From contig NZ_MTQP01000068.1 in the NCBI RefSeq assembly GCF_001984175.1, forward strand, positions 558,001 through 622,000: DNA of 64,000 nucleotides, written 5' to 3'. Shown here piece after piece: positions 17,502-25,957 of this stretch; the first letter of the stretch is position 1; each line of letters begins with the position of its first letter. The notes beneath the pieces are model-generated. The model was not told the DNA's origin. It worked only from the letters and a program-made list of their open reading frames with translations, and ran no database searches. This DNA comes from Saccharothrix sp. ALI-22-I. GTDB taxonomy: Bacteria; Actinomycetota; Actinomycetes; Mycobacteriales; Pseudonocardiaceae. Made by a program: the position numbers and the translations under genes.

Positions 17502-17531
17502 ACCGGTGGCCCCCGTGCGGGGGCCACCGGT
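17502..17531. terminator. Perfect-stem terminator after ino1
   Basis: ACCGGTGGCCCCC at 17502-17514 pairs perfectly with 17519-17531 around a GTGC tetraloop. It lies 7 bases after the ino1 stop and 6 bases beyond the stop of the small opposite-strand ORF, so it could serve both strands. Confidence 0.85.
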
Positions 17532-17536
17532 TCGCT

Positions 17537-17686
17537 TCACCGCGTGAACGGCAGCAGTTGGCCGATGTGGGTAGCGGGCCGCGTGGCGCCGTCCTGGAGC
17601 AGGACTGGACCGGCGGGCCACTGGAGTTCCCGGGTCGCGGTGGTGTCCGGCGGCGTGACGACCCGGCGGAGCCAGGTGCCGTCCAT
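17537..17686 (-). CDS. Small hypothetical protein (49 aa)
   Basis: The reverse-strand frame runs from an ATG at 17686 to a TGA at 17537-17539, preceded by GAGGAG about 10 bases upstream. Nearly 90 percent of codons end in G or C, as in true genes here. The product (MDGTWLRRVVTPPDTTATR and so on, ending GQLLPFTR) matches nothing I recognise. It ends right at the bidirectional terminator. An adjacent upstream frame (MSDGSWQSLRLSKRYPGG, 17844 downward) also looks partly coding, so this may be the tail of a frameshifted gene. Confidence 0.35.
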   Translation of the reverse strand: MDGTWLRRVVTPPDTTATRELQWPAGPVLLQDGATRPATHIGQLLPFTR

Positions 17687-17862
17687 CCCCGTAACGCTCT
17701 CCTCGAGGATTCTCGATGTCGGTGGGCGAGACGCGTGGGACGTTGGATGCGTTCACACCCGGCCAGGATGATCTCTGTGATCAGGATCATGCCCCCGGGA
17801 TATCGCTTCGACAGCCGCAGCGACTGCCACGACCCGTCGCTCATGACCCGAACGCCAAGTGC

Positions 17863-18501
17863 TCATCCGATCAGTGCAGCGGGCAGGTCCGACAGCGAGC
17901 GCAACACCGTGACCTGGGCCAACACGGTCGGGTCCGGGGGGAAGTGGGGGTTGGGGACGGCGTAGACGGTCATGCCGGCGGCGAGGGCGGAGCGCAGGCC
18001 GTTGGTCGAGTCCTCGACGGCGGCGCAGGCGGTCGGTTCCACGCCGAGCTTGGACGCGGCCAGCAGGTAGACGTCCGGTGCGGGTTTGCCGGCGCCTGCC
18101 TGTTCGCTGGACAGCGCCACCGGGACGACGTCGGTCAGGTCGGTCGCGGCCAGGAACGACTTGATCAGCACCGGTGGCGACGAGCTGGCGATGGCCACCG
18201 GGTAGCGGGACGCCACCGCCCGCACGACCTCCACCGCGCCCGGCAGCACGGGCGGGCCTTCGGCGTAGCGCTCGGCCATCTCGCCGATCACGCCCGCCGC
18301 CACTTCGGCCGGGGTGAGCCGGACGCCTACCTCGGTCACCAGGTACGTCGCCCACTCGGGTGTGCTCATGCCCTGCATCGCGCGTGTCGACGTGGGCAGC
18401 CACGTGCCCCCGTGTCGAGCGGCGAAGGCTTGGCGCACCTCGTCCCACATCCGCTCGGAGTCCACCAGCACGCCGTCCAGGTCGAACACCACCGCTTCCA
18501 C
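17863..18501 (-). CDS. HAD-superfamily phosphatase / phosphoglucomutase-like
   Basis: This 212-residue protein starts at a GTG (18501). HAD motif I is VFDLDGVLVDSE, motif II is AIASSS, motif III Lys is in GAGKPAPDVYLLAA, and motif IV is AVEDSTNGLRSALAAG. An alpha-helical C1 cap lies between motifs I and II (GMSTPEWATYL), as in beta-phosphoglucomutase and Gph-like enzymes. It hydrolyses a small phosphorylated metabolite; the substrate is not predictable. It is divergent from phoX1, and the shared region contains a PHO-box-like site. Confidence 0.87.
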   Translation of the reverse strand: MEAVVFDLDGVLVDSERMWDEVRQAFAARHGGTWLPTSTRAMQGMSTPEWATYLVTEVGVRLTPAEVAAGVIGEMAERYAEGPPVLPGAVEVVRAVASRYPVAIASSSPPVLIKSFLAATDLTDVVPVALSSEQAGAGKPAPDVYLLAASKLGVEPTACAAVEDSTNGLRSALAAGMTVYAVPNPHFPPDPTVLAQVTVLRSLSDLPAALIG

Positions 18502-18581
18502 ACCCCAGACCGTAGTGTGAGACCAGTTGCTTAGTCATCCTAAGTAAAATCGGTCGGCGGTGGAGGACCGGTCGGACAGCG

Positions 18582-18599
18582 GGTTAACAAAGGGTGAAC
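18582..18599 (-). promoter_or_regulatory. PHO-box-like direct repeat (PhoP site)
   Basis: On the reverse strand, GTTCACC-CTTT-GTTAACC matches two 11-bp direct repeat units of the actinobacterial PHO box. It lies ~50 bases before phoX1 and ~80 from the divergent HAD gene. PhoP activation under phosphate starvation is expected. Confidence 0.6.
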
Positions 18600-18649
18600 G
18601 CCGGCCTACGGTGCGGTTGGTCCCGAACTGATCGTTGGAGGCGTTCGAG

Positions 18650-20632
18650 TTGGTGCGACACCTACCCCTGCTGGCCAACCACTCACCCGGCCGTGCGGCG
18701 GTCACCTGCGAGTACCGCTGCGGTGACGCGTGCTTCCACGACGTGCCGAACACCTCGGGCAACCCGTACTTCGGCGACCTGGTCAACCGGCGCACCGCGA
18801 TCAAGGCGGCCGTGATCGTCGCGGCCACGACCGGTGCGGGTGTTGCGGCGGCCGAACCGCGCACCACCGGGCTGGACTTCCAACCGGTCGCACCGAACAC
18901 GCTCGACGCCGTCGTGATCCCGGAGGGCTACCGCCAGGAAGTCGTGATCCGCTGGGGCGACCCGCTCTTCCCCGACGCGCCGGAGTTCGACTTCGACCGG
19001 CAGACCGCCGCCGCGCAGGCCCGCCAGTTCGGCTACAACTGCGATTTCGCCGCGCTGCTGCCGTTGGACCCGACCGGCCGGACGAACCTGCTGGTGACCA
19101 ACCACGAGTACACCAGCGAATCGTTCATGTTCTCCAAGTACGACCCGGCCAACCCGACCCGAGAACAGGTCGAGATCGCGTGGGCCGCGCACGGCCTGTC
19201 GGTGGTCCAGGTCCGCCAGTCCCGCGAAGGCCGCCTCACCACGCGGTTCTCGCACTACAACCGCCGCATCACGGCCACCACGCCGTTCCGGCTGACCGGT
19301 CCGGCGGCGGGTTCCGACCTGCTCAAGACCTCGGCCGACCCGACCGGGACCGTCGTCCTCGGCACGCTCAACAACTGCGCCGGCGGCGTGACGCCGTGGG
19401 GCACGATCCTGTCCGGCGAGGAGAACTTCAACCAGTACTTCGGCAACGCCGCCACGCTCGACGACCCGCGCCTGACCCGCTACGGCATCACCGGCACCGA
19501 AACCACGCGCAAGTGGGAGCGGTTCGACCAGCGGTTCGACCTGGCGCGGGAACCCAACGAGGCCAACAGGTTCGGCTGGGTCGTGGAACTCGACCCGAAC
19601 GACCCCGACTCGACGCCGGTCAAGCACACCGCCCTGGGCCGCTTCAAGCACGAGTGCGCCAACGTCCGCATCGCCGCCGACGGCCGAGTTGTCGCCTACT
19701 CCGGTGACGACGAGCGGTTCGAGTACATCTACAAGTTCATCTCCGACGGCAAGGTCCGCAAGGGCGACAGCAAAGCCGCCCGCCGGCACAACATGACCCT
19801 GCTGGACCACGGCACGCTCTACGTCGCCCGCTTCACCGGCGACAGCCCGCCGGTCGAGATCGACGGCTCCGGCAAGCTGCCCGGCGACGGCGAGTTCGAC
19901 GGCTCCGGCGAGTGGATCCCGCTGGCGAGCGGCACCCGGTCGTTCGTGCCGGGCATGACCGCCGAAGAGGTCTACGTCTTCACCCGGCAGGCGGCCGACA
20001 AGGTCGGCGCCACGAAGATGGACCGCCCCGAGGACATCCAGACCCACCCGCACACCGGCGTCGTCTACTGCGCCCTGAGCAACAACGTCGACCGGGGCAA
20101 GGCGGGCAAGGAAGGCGCGACCGAGCCCAACCCGCGGGTGAACAACAAGCACGGCCAGGTGCTGGAGCTCACCGAACGCGGCAACGACCCGCGCGCGCTC
20201 TCGTTCTCCTGGAACCTCATGCTGGTGTGCGGGGACCCGGCGTCACCGGACACCTATTTCGCGGGCTACGACAAGAACCGCGTCTCGCCGATCTCCAGCC
20301 CCGACAACGTGGCGTTCGACCGGCACGGCAACCTGTGGATCTCCAGCGACTCGGGAGGCGCGCTCAACGGGTTCAACGACGGCCTGTACGCGGTGCCGGT
20401 GTCCGGGCCGGAACGCGGTCACCTCAAGGCTTTCCTCACCGTGCCGCGCGGCGCGGAGACGTGCGGGCCGGTGATCGGGGAACGCGTGGTCACGGTGTGC
20501 GTCCAGCACCCCGGCGAGGTGGACGGCGCGAGCGCGGACAACCCCGTGTCGCACTGGCCGGACGGCGGCGACTCGCAACCGCGCCCGTCGGTCGTCGCCG
20601 TGTGGCGGGACGGCCGGCGCATCGGCGAATAG
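18650..20632 (+). CDS. phoX: PhoX-family alkaline phosphatase (Tat-exported), copy 1
   Basis: This ~660-residue protein belongs to the PhoX/DUF839 family, Ca/Fe-dependent secreted phosphatases that release phosphate from organic esters. An N-terminal TCEYRCGDACFHDVPNTSG block precedes a twin-arginine signal (NRRTAIKAAVIVAATTG). Typical PhoX blocks follow: NNCAGGVTPWGTILSGEENF, GWVVELDPNDP, DRPEDIQTHP and PDNVAFD. A TTG at 18650 or GTG at 18653 suits the GGAGG at 18637-18641; the farther TTG at 18635 does not. It is the first of two tandem paralogues and is preceded by a PHO-box-like site. Confidence 0.9.
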   Translation: MVRHLPLLANHSPGRAAVTCEYRCGDACFHDVPNTSGNPYFGDLVNRRTAIKAAVIVAATTGAGVAAAEPRTTGLDFQPVAPNTLDAVVIPEGYRQEVVIRWGDPLFPDAPEFDFDRQTAAAQARQFGYNCDFAALLPLDPTGRTNLLVTNHEYTSESFMFSKYDPANPTREQVEIAWAAHGLSVVQVRQSREGRLTTRFSHYNRRITATTPFRLTGPAAGSDLLKTSADPTGTVVLGTLNNCAGGVTPWGTILSGEENFNQYFGNAATLDDPRLTRYGITGTETTRKWERFDQRFDLAREPNEANRFGWVVELDPNDPDSTPVKHTALGRFKHECANVRIAADGRVVAYSGDDERFEYIYKFISDGKVRKGDSKAARRHNMTLLDHGTLYVARFTGDSPPVEIDGSGKLPGDGEFDGSGEWIPLASGTRSFVPGMTAEEVYVFTRQAADKVGATKMDRPEDIQTHPHTGVVYCALSNNVDRGKAGKEGATEPNPRVNNKHGQVLELTERGNDPRALSFSWNLMLVCGDPASPDTYFAGYDKNRVSPISSPDNVAFDRHGNLWISSDSGGALNGFNDGLYAVPVSGPERGHLKAFLTVPRGAETCGPVIGERVVTVCVQHPGEVDGASADNPVSHWPDGGDSQPRPSVVAVWRDGRRIGE

Positions 20633-20754
20633 CCGTCGCGAGGTCGCGAACGGTCGACTTTCCAGGCGACCGAGCCTGCCGTCTGCGGAGCAGCGGCAAT
20701 ACACGCTGTGAGCAGGCGGTTCCGGTCTGCTAAAGATCCAGGTGTTTGCCCGGC

Positions 20755-20772
20755 GTTCACCTCGAAGTCCGC
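20755..20772 (+). promoter_or_regulatory. Half PHO-box-like site before second phoX
   Basis: GTTCACC-TCGA-AGTCCGC keeps one perfect PHO-box heptamer and a degraded second unit, 62 bases before the second phoX start. It is a weaker match than the site before copy 1, and is suggested only because of the shared context. Confidence 0.3.
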
Positions 20773-20833
20773 TGCCAGAGGGGTTGCACTCTTACGGTCG
20801 CGCAGTTCCCACTGAGCGATCTCGGAGGTCCGT

Positions 20834-22936
20834 GTGTCCTCATCCACCGATCGGGGCCGTCCGTTGCTGCCCCTGCTGCCCAACCACCCCCTCGGGCGTT
20901 CGGCGATCACCTGCAAGTACCGCTGCGGCGACGCGTGCGCGCACGAGGCGCCCAACACGTCCGGCAACGCCTACTTCGGTGACGTCGTCGGCGAGGTCGT
21001 GCGCCGACGTGGCCTGCTGAAGGCCGGCGCGGTGCTCGCCGTCGCGGGTGCGGGGGTCGGGCTGGTCGGTGCCGGCAGCGCCACCGCGCAGCCCGACTTC
21101 GCCACCGCGCAGCCCGACTTCGACATCGACGCCGACCTGGGCGGCGGGCGGCGCAAGGACGGCCTGAACTTCACCGCCGTCGCGCCCAACACCGAGGACC
21201 GCGTCGTCACGGCCGAGGGCTACGAGCAGGGTGTCGTGCTGCGCTGGGGCGACCCGGTGCTGCCCGGCGCGCCCGCGTTCGACTTCGACCACCAGACGCC
21301 CGCCGCGCAGGCGAAGCAGTTCGGCTACAACTGCGACTTCCTCGGCCTGGTGCCCCTCGGCTGGAACGACCGGTGGCTGCTCGTGGCCAACCACGAGTAC
21401 ACCAGCGAAGAATTCCTGTTCAAGAACTGGGACGCGGCCAACCCCACCCGCGAGCAGACCGAGATCGCGTGGGCCGCGCACGGCGCCTCGATCGTGCTGG
21501 TCGAGCGGGACCGGCGCAGCGGCAACCTGGTGCCCAAGCTGGACCGGCGCTACAACCGGCGGCTGACCGCGACCTCGGAGTTCAAGGTCACCGGTCCGGC
21601 GGCGGGTTCGGCGTTGCTGAAGACGTCGGCCGACCCGACCGGCACGAAGGTGTTGGGCACGCTCAACAACTGCGCCGGCGGCGTGACGCCGTGGGGCACG
21701 ATCCTGTCCGGCGAGGAGAACTTCAACCAGTACTTCGGCAACGCGGGCTCGGTCACCGACCCGGTGGCGAAGGCGCGGCTGGCCCGTTACGGCCTGGCCG
21801 GCGCGGGGTCCACGCGCAAGTGGGAGCGGTTCGACAAGCGCTTCGACGTGGCGCAGGAGCCCAACGAGGTCAACCGGTTCGGCTGGGTCGTCGAGATCGA
21901 CCCGCTCGAACCGGACTCGACCCCGGTCAAGCACACCGCGCTCGGCCGCTTCAAGCACGAGGGCGCGAACGTGATCATCGCCCGCGACGGCCGCGTGGTC
22001 GCGTACATGGGTGACGACGAGCGCTTCGACTACATGTACAAGTTCGTCTCCGACGAGCGGTTCAAGCCGGGCAACAGCAAGCACGCCCGTGAGCACAACA
22101 AGAAGCTGCTGGACAAGGGCACGCTGTACGTCGCGAAGTTCACCGGCGACAGCCCGGTCGCCGAGATCGACGGCTCCGGCAAGCTGCCCGCGGACGGCGA
22201 GTTCGACGGCTCCGGCGAGTGGATTCCGCTGGCCGCCGGCAACCGGTCGTTCGTGCCCGGTTTCACCGCCGAGGAGGTCTACGTCTTCACGCGGCTCGCG
22301 GCGGACGCCGTCGGCCCGACCAAGATGGACCGTCCCGAGGACGTCGAGCCGAACCCGCGCAACCGCCGGGTGTACGCGGCGCTGACCAACAACACCGACC
22401 GCGGCAAGGCGGGCAAGGAAGGCGCCACCGAGCCGAACCCGCGCCTCAACAACCGGCACGGTCACGTGCTGGAGCTGGAGGAGCGCCGGGGCGACAACAC
22501 CGCGACCACGTTCTCGTGGAAGCTGATGCTGGTGTGCGGCGACCCGACGTCACCCGACACGTACTTCGGCGGCTACGACAAGACCCAGGTCTCGCCGATC
22601 TCGTGCCCGGACAACGTGGCGTTCGACGCGCGCGGCAACCTGTGGATCTCCACCGACGGCAACGCCCTGAAGTCCAACGACGGCCTGTTCGCGGTGCCGG
22701 TCGAGGGCCCCTACCGCGGTCGCGTGAAGCAGTTCCTCACCGTGCCGAAGGGTGCCGAGACCTGCGGCCCGGTCATCGAAGACGACTTCGTCCTGGTGGC
22801 CGTGCAGCACCCCGGTGAGATCGACGGCGCATCGGCCTCCAACCCGCTGTCGCACTGGCCGGACGGCGGCACCACCCAGCCGCGCCCGTCCGTCGTCGCG
22901 GTGTGGAAGAAGGACAAGGGCCGCATCTGCGGCTGA
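20834..22936 (+). CDS. phoX: PhoX-family alkaline phosphatase (Tat-exported), copy 2
   Basis: This 700-residue paralogue of the preceding gene starts at a GTG with GGAGG 5 bases upstream. It shares the N-terminal ITCKYRCGDACAHEAPNTSG block and a twin-arginine signal (VRRRGLLKAGAVLAVAGAG). A ten-residue segment (FATAQPDFDI-like) is directly duplicated just after cleavage. The catalytic region (NNCAGGVTPWGTILSGEENF, KHTALGRFKHEGANV, KMDRPEDVEPNP) is intact. It was probably produced by tandem duplication, then diverged. It has its own ~200-base upstream region, so it may be expressed separately. Confidence 0.92.
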   Translation: MSSSTDRGRPLLPLLPNHPLGRSAITCKYRCGDACAHEAPNTSGNAYFGDVVGEVVRRRGLLKAGAVLAVAGAGVGLVGAGSATAQPDFATAQPDFDIDADLGGGRRKDGLNFTAVAPNTEDRVVTAEGYEQGVVLRWGDPVLPGAPAFDFDHQTPAAQAKQFGYNCDFLGLVPLGWNDRWLLVANHEYTSEEFLFKNWDAANPTREQTEIAWAAHGASIVLVERDRRSGNLVPKLDRRYNRRLTATSEFKVTGPAAGSALLKTSADPTGTKVLGTLNNCAGGVTPWGTILSGEENFNQYFGNAGSVTDPVAKARLARYGLAGAGSTRKWERFDKRFDVAQEPNEVNRFGWVVEIDPLEPDSTPVKHTALGRFKHEGANVIIARDGRVVAYMGDDERFDYMYKFVSDERFKPGNSKHAREHNKKLLDKGTLYVAKFTGDSPVAEIDGSGKLPADGEFDGSGEWIPLAAGNRSFVPGFTAEEVYVFTRLAADAVGPTKMDRPEDVEPNPRNRRVYAALTNNTDRGKAGKEGATEPNPRLNNRHGHVLELEERRGDNTATTFSWKLMLVCGDPTSPDTYFGGYDKTQVSPISCPDNVAFDARGNLWISTDGNALKSNDGLFAVPVEGPYRGRVKQFLTVPKGAETCGPVIEDDFVLVAVQHPGEIDGASASNPLSHWPDGGTTQPRPSVVAVWKKDKGRICG

Positions 22937-23016
22937 CCCGAGGTGGAGGGCTCGTGCCCAGCGCCCGAGCCCTCCACACACCCCCAAGACCCGACCCCCA
23001 GACCCCGAGACGCGAA

Positions 23017-23094
23017 GGTTCGACTCTCGCGCGTGTCCTACGTTCGGAACGCGCGTGTCCAACGTTCGGAACGGGTGAGTTGAGCGTTCGGAAC
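23017..23094. repeat. 22-bp-period direct repeat with CGTTCGGAACG core
   Basis: Three copies of (T/A)(A/G)CGTTCGGAAC start at 23039, 23061 and 23083, exactly 22 bases apart. The first two are followed by nearly the same spacer (GCGCGTGTCC, GGGTGAGTTG). A degenerate fourth copy lies at ~23017. Each core is near-palindromic (CGTTC-G-GAACG). The array sits between the second phoX and an SDR gene. Copy number is too low and the spacers too similar for CRISPR. It could be an operator array or a dispersed genomic repeat. Confidence 0.6.
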
Positions 23095-23123
23095 GGTGTG
23101 GAGGTGCGGGTTAGGGTCGGGTC

Positions 23124-23813
23124 ATGACTCGACCCGTTGCCCTGGTCACCGGTGCTTCGCGCGGCATCGGTGCGGCTGTTGCGCGTGTCCTCGCGCCGAC
23201 GCATGACCTGCTGTTGGGTGGTCGGGACGAGGGTGCGTTGGCGGAATTGGCCGGGTCGCTGGAATCCGCCCGTCCCTGGCCGGTGGAACTGACCGATCCC
23301 GACGCTCTGGCTGCGGCGACCGAGGGCCTCACCCGCCTGGACGTCCTGGTGCACAGCGCGGGCATCGCCGAACTCGGACCGCTCGCCGAGACGACCGCCG
23401 ACGTCTGGCGCCGCACCTTCGACCTCAACGTCGTCGCTGTCGCCGAACTGACCCGGCTCGTGCTGCCCCTCCTGCGCGCCACCCGCGGCCACGTGGTCCT
23501 GATCAACTCCGGTGCCGGGCTGCGCGCCAACCCCGACTGGGGCGTCTACGCCGCCAGCAAGTTCGCCCTGCGCGCCTTCGGTGACGTCCTGCGCGCCGAG
23601 GAGGAAGACCTCCGCGTGACGTCCGTCCACCCCGGACGCGTCGACACCGACATGCAACGCGGTGTCCGCGAACAGGAGAGCGGCGACTACCAGCCGCACC
23701 TCTACCTGCACGCGGACTCCGTCGCCCGAGCCGTCGCCGCCGCCGTGCACGCGAGCGACGACGCCCACGTCACCGAGATCGTCGTCCGACCCAGGCCGCG
23801 CCCGAACGGCTAG
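23124..23813 (+). CDS. Short-chain dehydrogenase/reductase
   Basis: This is a 229-residue classical SDR. The cofactor motif is VTGASRGIGAAVA at the N terminus, the Arg in LGGRDE suggests NADPH, LVHSAGIAELGPL is the NAG-type motif, and the catalytic residues are in INSGAG (Ser) and VYAASKFALRAF (YxxxK). A C-terminal VHPGRVDTDM follows. The substrate is unknown. It starts 30 bases after the 22-bp repeat array and ends overlapping (by 4 bases) a convergent secreted-protein gene. Confidence 0.9.
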   Translation: MTRPVALVTGASRGIGAAVARVLAPTHDLLLGGRDEGALAELAGSLESARPWPVELTDPDALAAATEGLTRLDVLVHSAGIAELGPLAETTADVWRRTFDLNVVAVAELTRLVLPLLRATRGHVVLINSGAGLRANPDWGVYAASKFALRAFGDVLRAEEEDLRVTSVHPGRVDTDMQRGVREQESGDYQPHLYLHADSVARAVAAAVHASDDAHVTEIVVRPRPRPNG

Positions 23814-24397
23814 CTGGTGAAGGTGAACGCCCGGTCCGTCGCCAGCCGCGCGAGCTGCCGGTTGGACACCGTCGCGTAGCTGGTCGACACGTACACGACC
23901 TCGCCGTTCGGGCGGAAGTCGTACACGGTGCGCCCACCCGATCCAGCGGTGTACTCGGTGAACAGCAGCAAGTCGCCGCTCGCCGTCCGGGTCGAGCCGG
24001 TGCACGTCGTCAGCTCGCACATCTGCGCGGGCGTGGTGGTGAAGAAGCCCGGCGCGTGGATCTGGATGAAGAAGTTCGCCGGACCACGCGGGGTGGTGAA
24101 GTCGACGAAGTTGTCCACGTACTGCAAACCGTCGAACACGCCCGCGGCTTCATGCCCCCACACGCCGGGACGCACGTCGGTGGCACCGCGCACCACCTGC
24201 GGCACCAGCTCGACCTCCCGCGCGCTGAACCCCGCCACGCGCGCCGTCAACTGCTCCGCCGTCTCGTACACCGGCGTGATGTCCGCCGGCGGCCAGGTGA
24301 ACGGCGCGGACGGCGCGGACGGCGCGGCGACCGCCGCGCCCCCGAAACCGACCAACGCGGCCAACACGAGCACGGCGGTCAACGTCCTGCGAATCAT
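23810..24397 (-). CDS. Secreted hypothetical protein
   Basis: This is a 195-residue protein of unrecognised family. A signal peptide covers ~1-25 (MIRRTLTAVLVLAALVGFGG, AAVAAP). The mature part contains VVRGATDVRPGVWGHEAAG, a single CELTTC pair likely to form a disulfide, and FTEYTAGSGGRTVYDFRPNGE, suggesting a beta-rich extracellular fold. It overlaps the SDR stop convergently. No neighbour indicates a role. Confidence 0.72.
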   Translation of the reverse strand: MIRRTLTAVLVLAALVGFGGAAVAAPSAPSAPFTWPPADITPVYETAEQLTARVAGFSAREVELVPQVVRGATDVRPGVWGHEAAGVFDGLQYVDNFVDFTTPRGPANFFIQIHAPGFFTTTPAQMCELTTCTGSTRTASGDLLLFTEYTAGSGGRTVYDFRPNGEVVYVSTSYATVSNRQLARLATDRAFTFTS

Positions 24398-24481
24398 CCC
24401 GAGTCCCCCTCAGTGAAGTGCATTCCACTGTGGAGACGCTCGAAGATCGCGATGCGTTGTCATCCGCGGTCGGCGCGTTTC

Positions 24482-25783
24482 CTACCTCAGCCGGCTCGCC
24501 ACGGCGCGCACCCCGGCCTGCGCCTCACGCCGGTCCACGTTCGTGGTCTCCCCGTCGGCCACGACCTGCTTGCCCGCCACCCACACGTCCTTGACCCGCC
24601 GCGTCCCCGACGCCCACACCAGGTTCGCCAGCACCTGCTCGTCCGGCGCGTCCAACCCGGTCGCGAACGCCGGGTCGTCCACATCGACGTGCACGACGTC
24701 CGCCCACCGACCGGGCTCCAACGCACCCAGGTCGTCCCGACCCAACGCCGCCGCCCCACCCCGGGTGGCCAGCAGCAACGCGTCTGCCGCCCGCATCGCC
24801 GTCGCGTCCCCCGACGTCACCCGCGCCAGCAGCGCCGCCAGCCTGGCCTCCTCGAACAGGTCCAGGTCATCGTTGGACGCGGGCCCGTCCGTGCCCAACC
24901 CCACCGGCACCCCCGCGTCGATGTACGACCGCAGCGGCGCGATCCCGGACGCCAGTTTGGTGTTCGAACCGGGGCAGTGCGCGATCCCGACCTGGTACTT
25001 GGCGTAGATCTCCACATCCTCCGGCGACAGGTGCACGGAGTGCGCGGACAGCACCCGCCCGCCGAGCACCCCCGCCTTCTCCAGCAACCGCGGCACCGAG
25101 CCGTGCGACGCCCGCTGCGCCACGTCCTCCTCGACCGACTCGGCGACGTGGACCTGCAACAACGCCCCGCGCTCCCGCGCCTCACCGGCGATCTCGCCCA
25201 ACGCCTCCGGCGTCAGGATGTACGCCGAGTGCGGCCCGTAGCTCAGCTCGATCCGCTCGTCCGGCCCGAACCGCAGCCCGTCCGCGTCGATCCACCGGGT
25301 GATCTCGTCGGTCATCGGCCGCCACGGCATCCCCGGCAGGTCCATGATCGCCGCGCCGAACAGCACCCGCGACCCGGCCGCCAGCACCGCGTCCGCCAGC
25401 TGCTCGCCGTGGAAGTACATCTCGGCGCTGGTGGTCACGCCGTTGCGCAGCATCTCCACCGCGCCCAGCAGCATGCCGACCCGGATGTCCTCGGGCTTCA
25501 TCTTCGCCTCGGCCGGCCACATCGCCTCTTGCAGCCAGCGCAGCAACGGCAGGTCACCGCCCATACCGCGGAGCAGCACCATCGGGCTGTGCGCGTGGGT
25601 GTTCACCAGACCGGGCAGCAGGATTCCGCTCAACCGCCGCACCTCACCCGCGAACTCCGGCGCGTCGGCCTCCGGACCGACGTACGCCACCCGACCGTCG
25701 ACGACGTCGACCACGGCGTCACGCAGGACGGTGCAGGCGGGATCGCAGGGCAGGACCACGGGGGCGTGCAGGCGCAGCGACAT
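24482..25783 (-). CDS. Amidohydrolase (MTA/SAH or guanine-type deaminase family)
   Basis: This 433-residue protein of the metal-dependent amidohydrolase superfamily starts at the ATG at 25783. A longer in-frame start at 25819 would add an Arg/Cys-rich leader. The metal motif LVNTHAHSPMVLLRG lies near residue 60, then LSYGPHSAY, LLQVHVAESVEED, LSAHSVHLSPED and LGTDGPASNDDLDLFEE. These fit the 5-methylthioadenosine/S-adenosylhomocysteine deaminase group, which removes the purine 6-amino group. The exact purine substrate is not certain. It appears monocistronic. Confidence 0.88.
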   Translation of the reverse strand: MSLRLHAPVVLPCDPACTVLRDAVVDVVDGRVAYVGPEADAPEFAGEVRRLSGILLPGLVNTHAHSPMVLLRGMGGDLPLLRWLQEAMWPAEAKMKPEDIRVGMLLGAVEMLRNGVTTSAEMYFHGEQLADAVLAAGSRVLFGAAIMDLPGMPWRPMTDEITRWIDADGLRFGPDERIELSYGPHSAYILTPEALGEIAGEARERGALLQVHVAESVEEDVAQRASHGSVPRLLEKAGVLGGRVLSAHSVHLSPEDVEIYAKYQVGIAHCPGSNTKLASGIAPLRSYIDAGVPVGLGTDGPASNDDLDLFEEARLAALLARVTSGDATAMRAADALLLATRGGAAALGRDDLGALEPGRWADVVHVDVDDPAFATGLDAPDEQVLANLVWASGTRRVKDVWVAGKQVVADGETTNVDRREAQAGVRAVASRLR

Positions 25784-25957
25784 GGCCACGATCCTGCCGC
25801 ACCCGATCGAGCGACACACGACGTGGGCGCGCAGGCGTCCAACGGTAACCCGAAAAGTGGGTTTGACCTTTTCGGGCGGCCGTCACCCGCCGCACGGACG
25901 TAGCCTCCGAAACGTTAGGAGAGGTGGTCGTCCCGCTGATCCGGCGAAGGAGTGGCA

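Noticed and set aside
23011-23060. tRNA T-loop-like GGTTCGACTC
   Set aside because: No acceptor stem, anticodon arm or CCA context; it belongs to the 22-bp repeat array.
23017-23094. CRISPR array
   Set aside because: Only three 12-base cores with 10-base, partly identical spacers and no cas genes.
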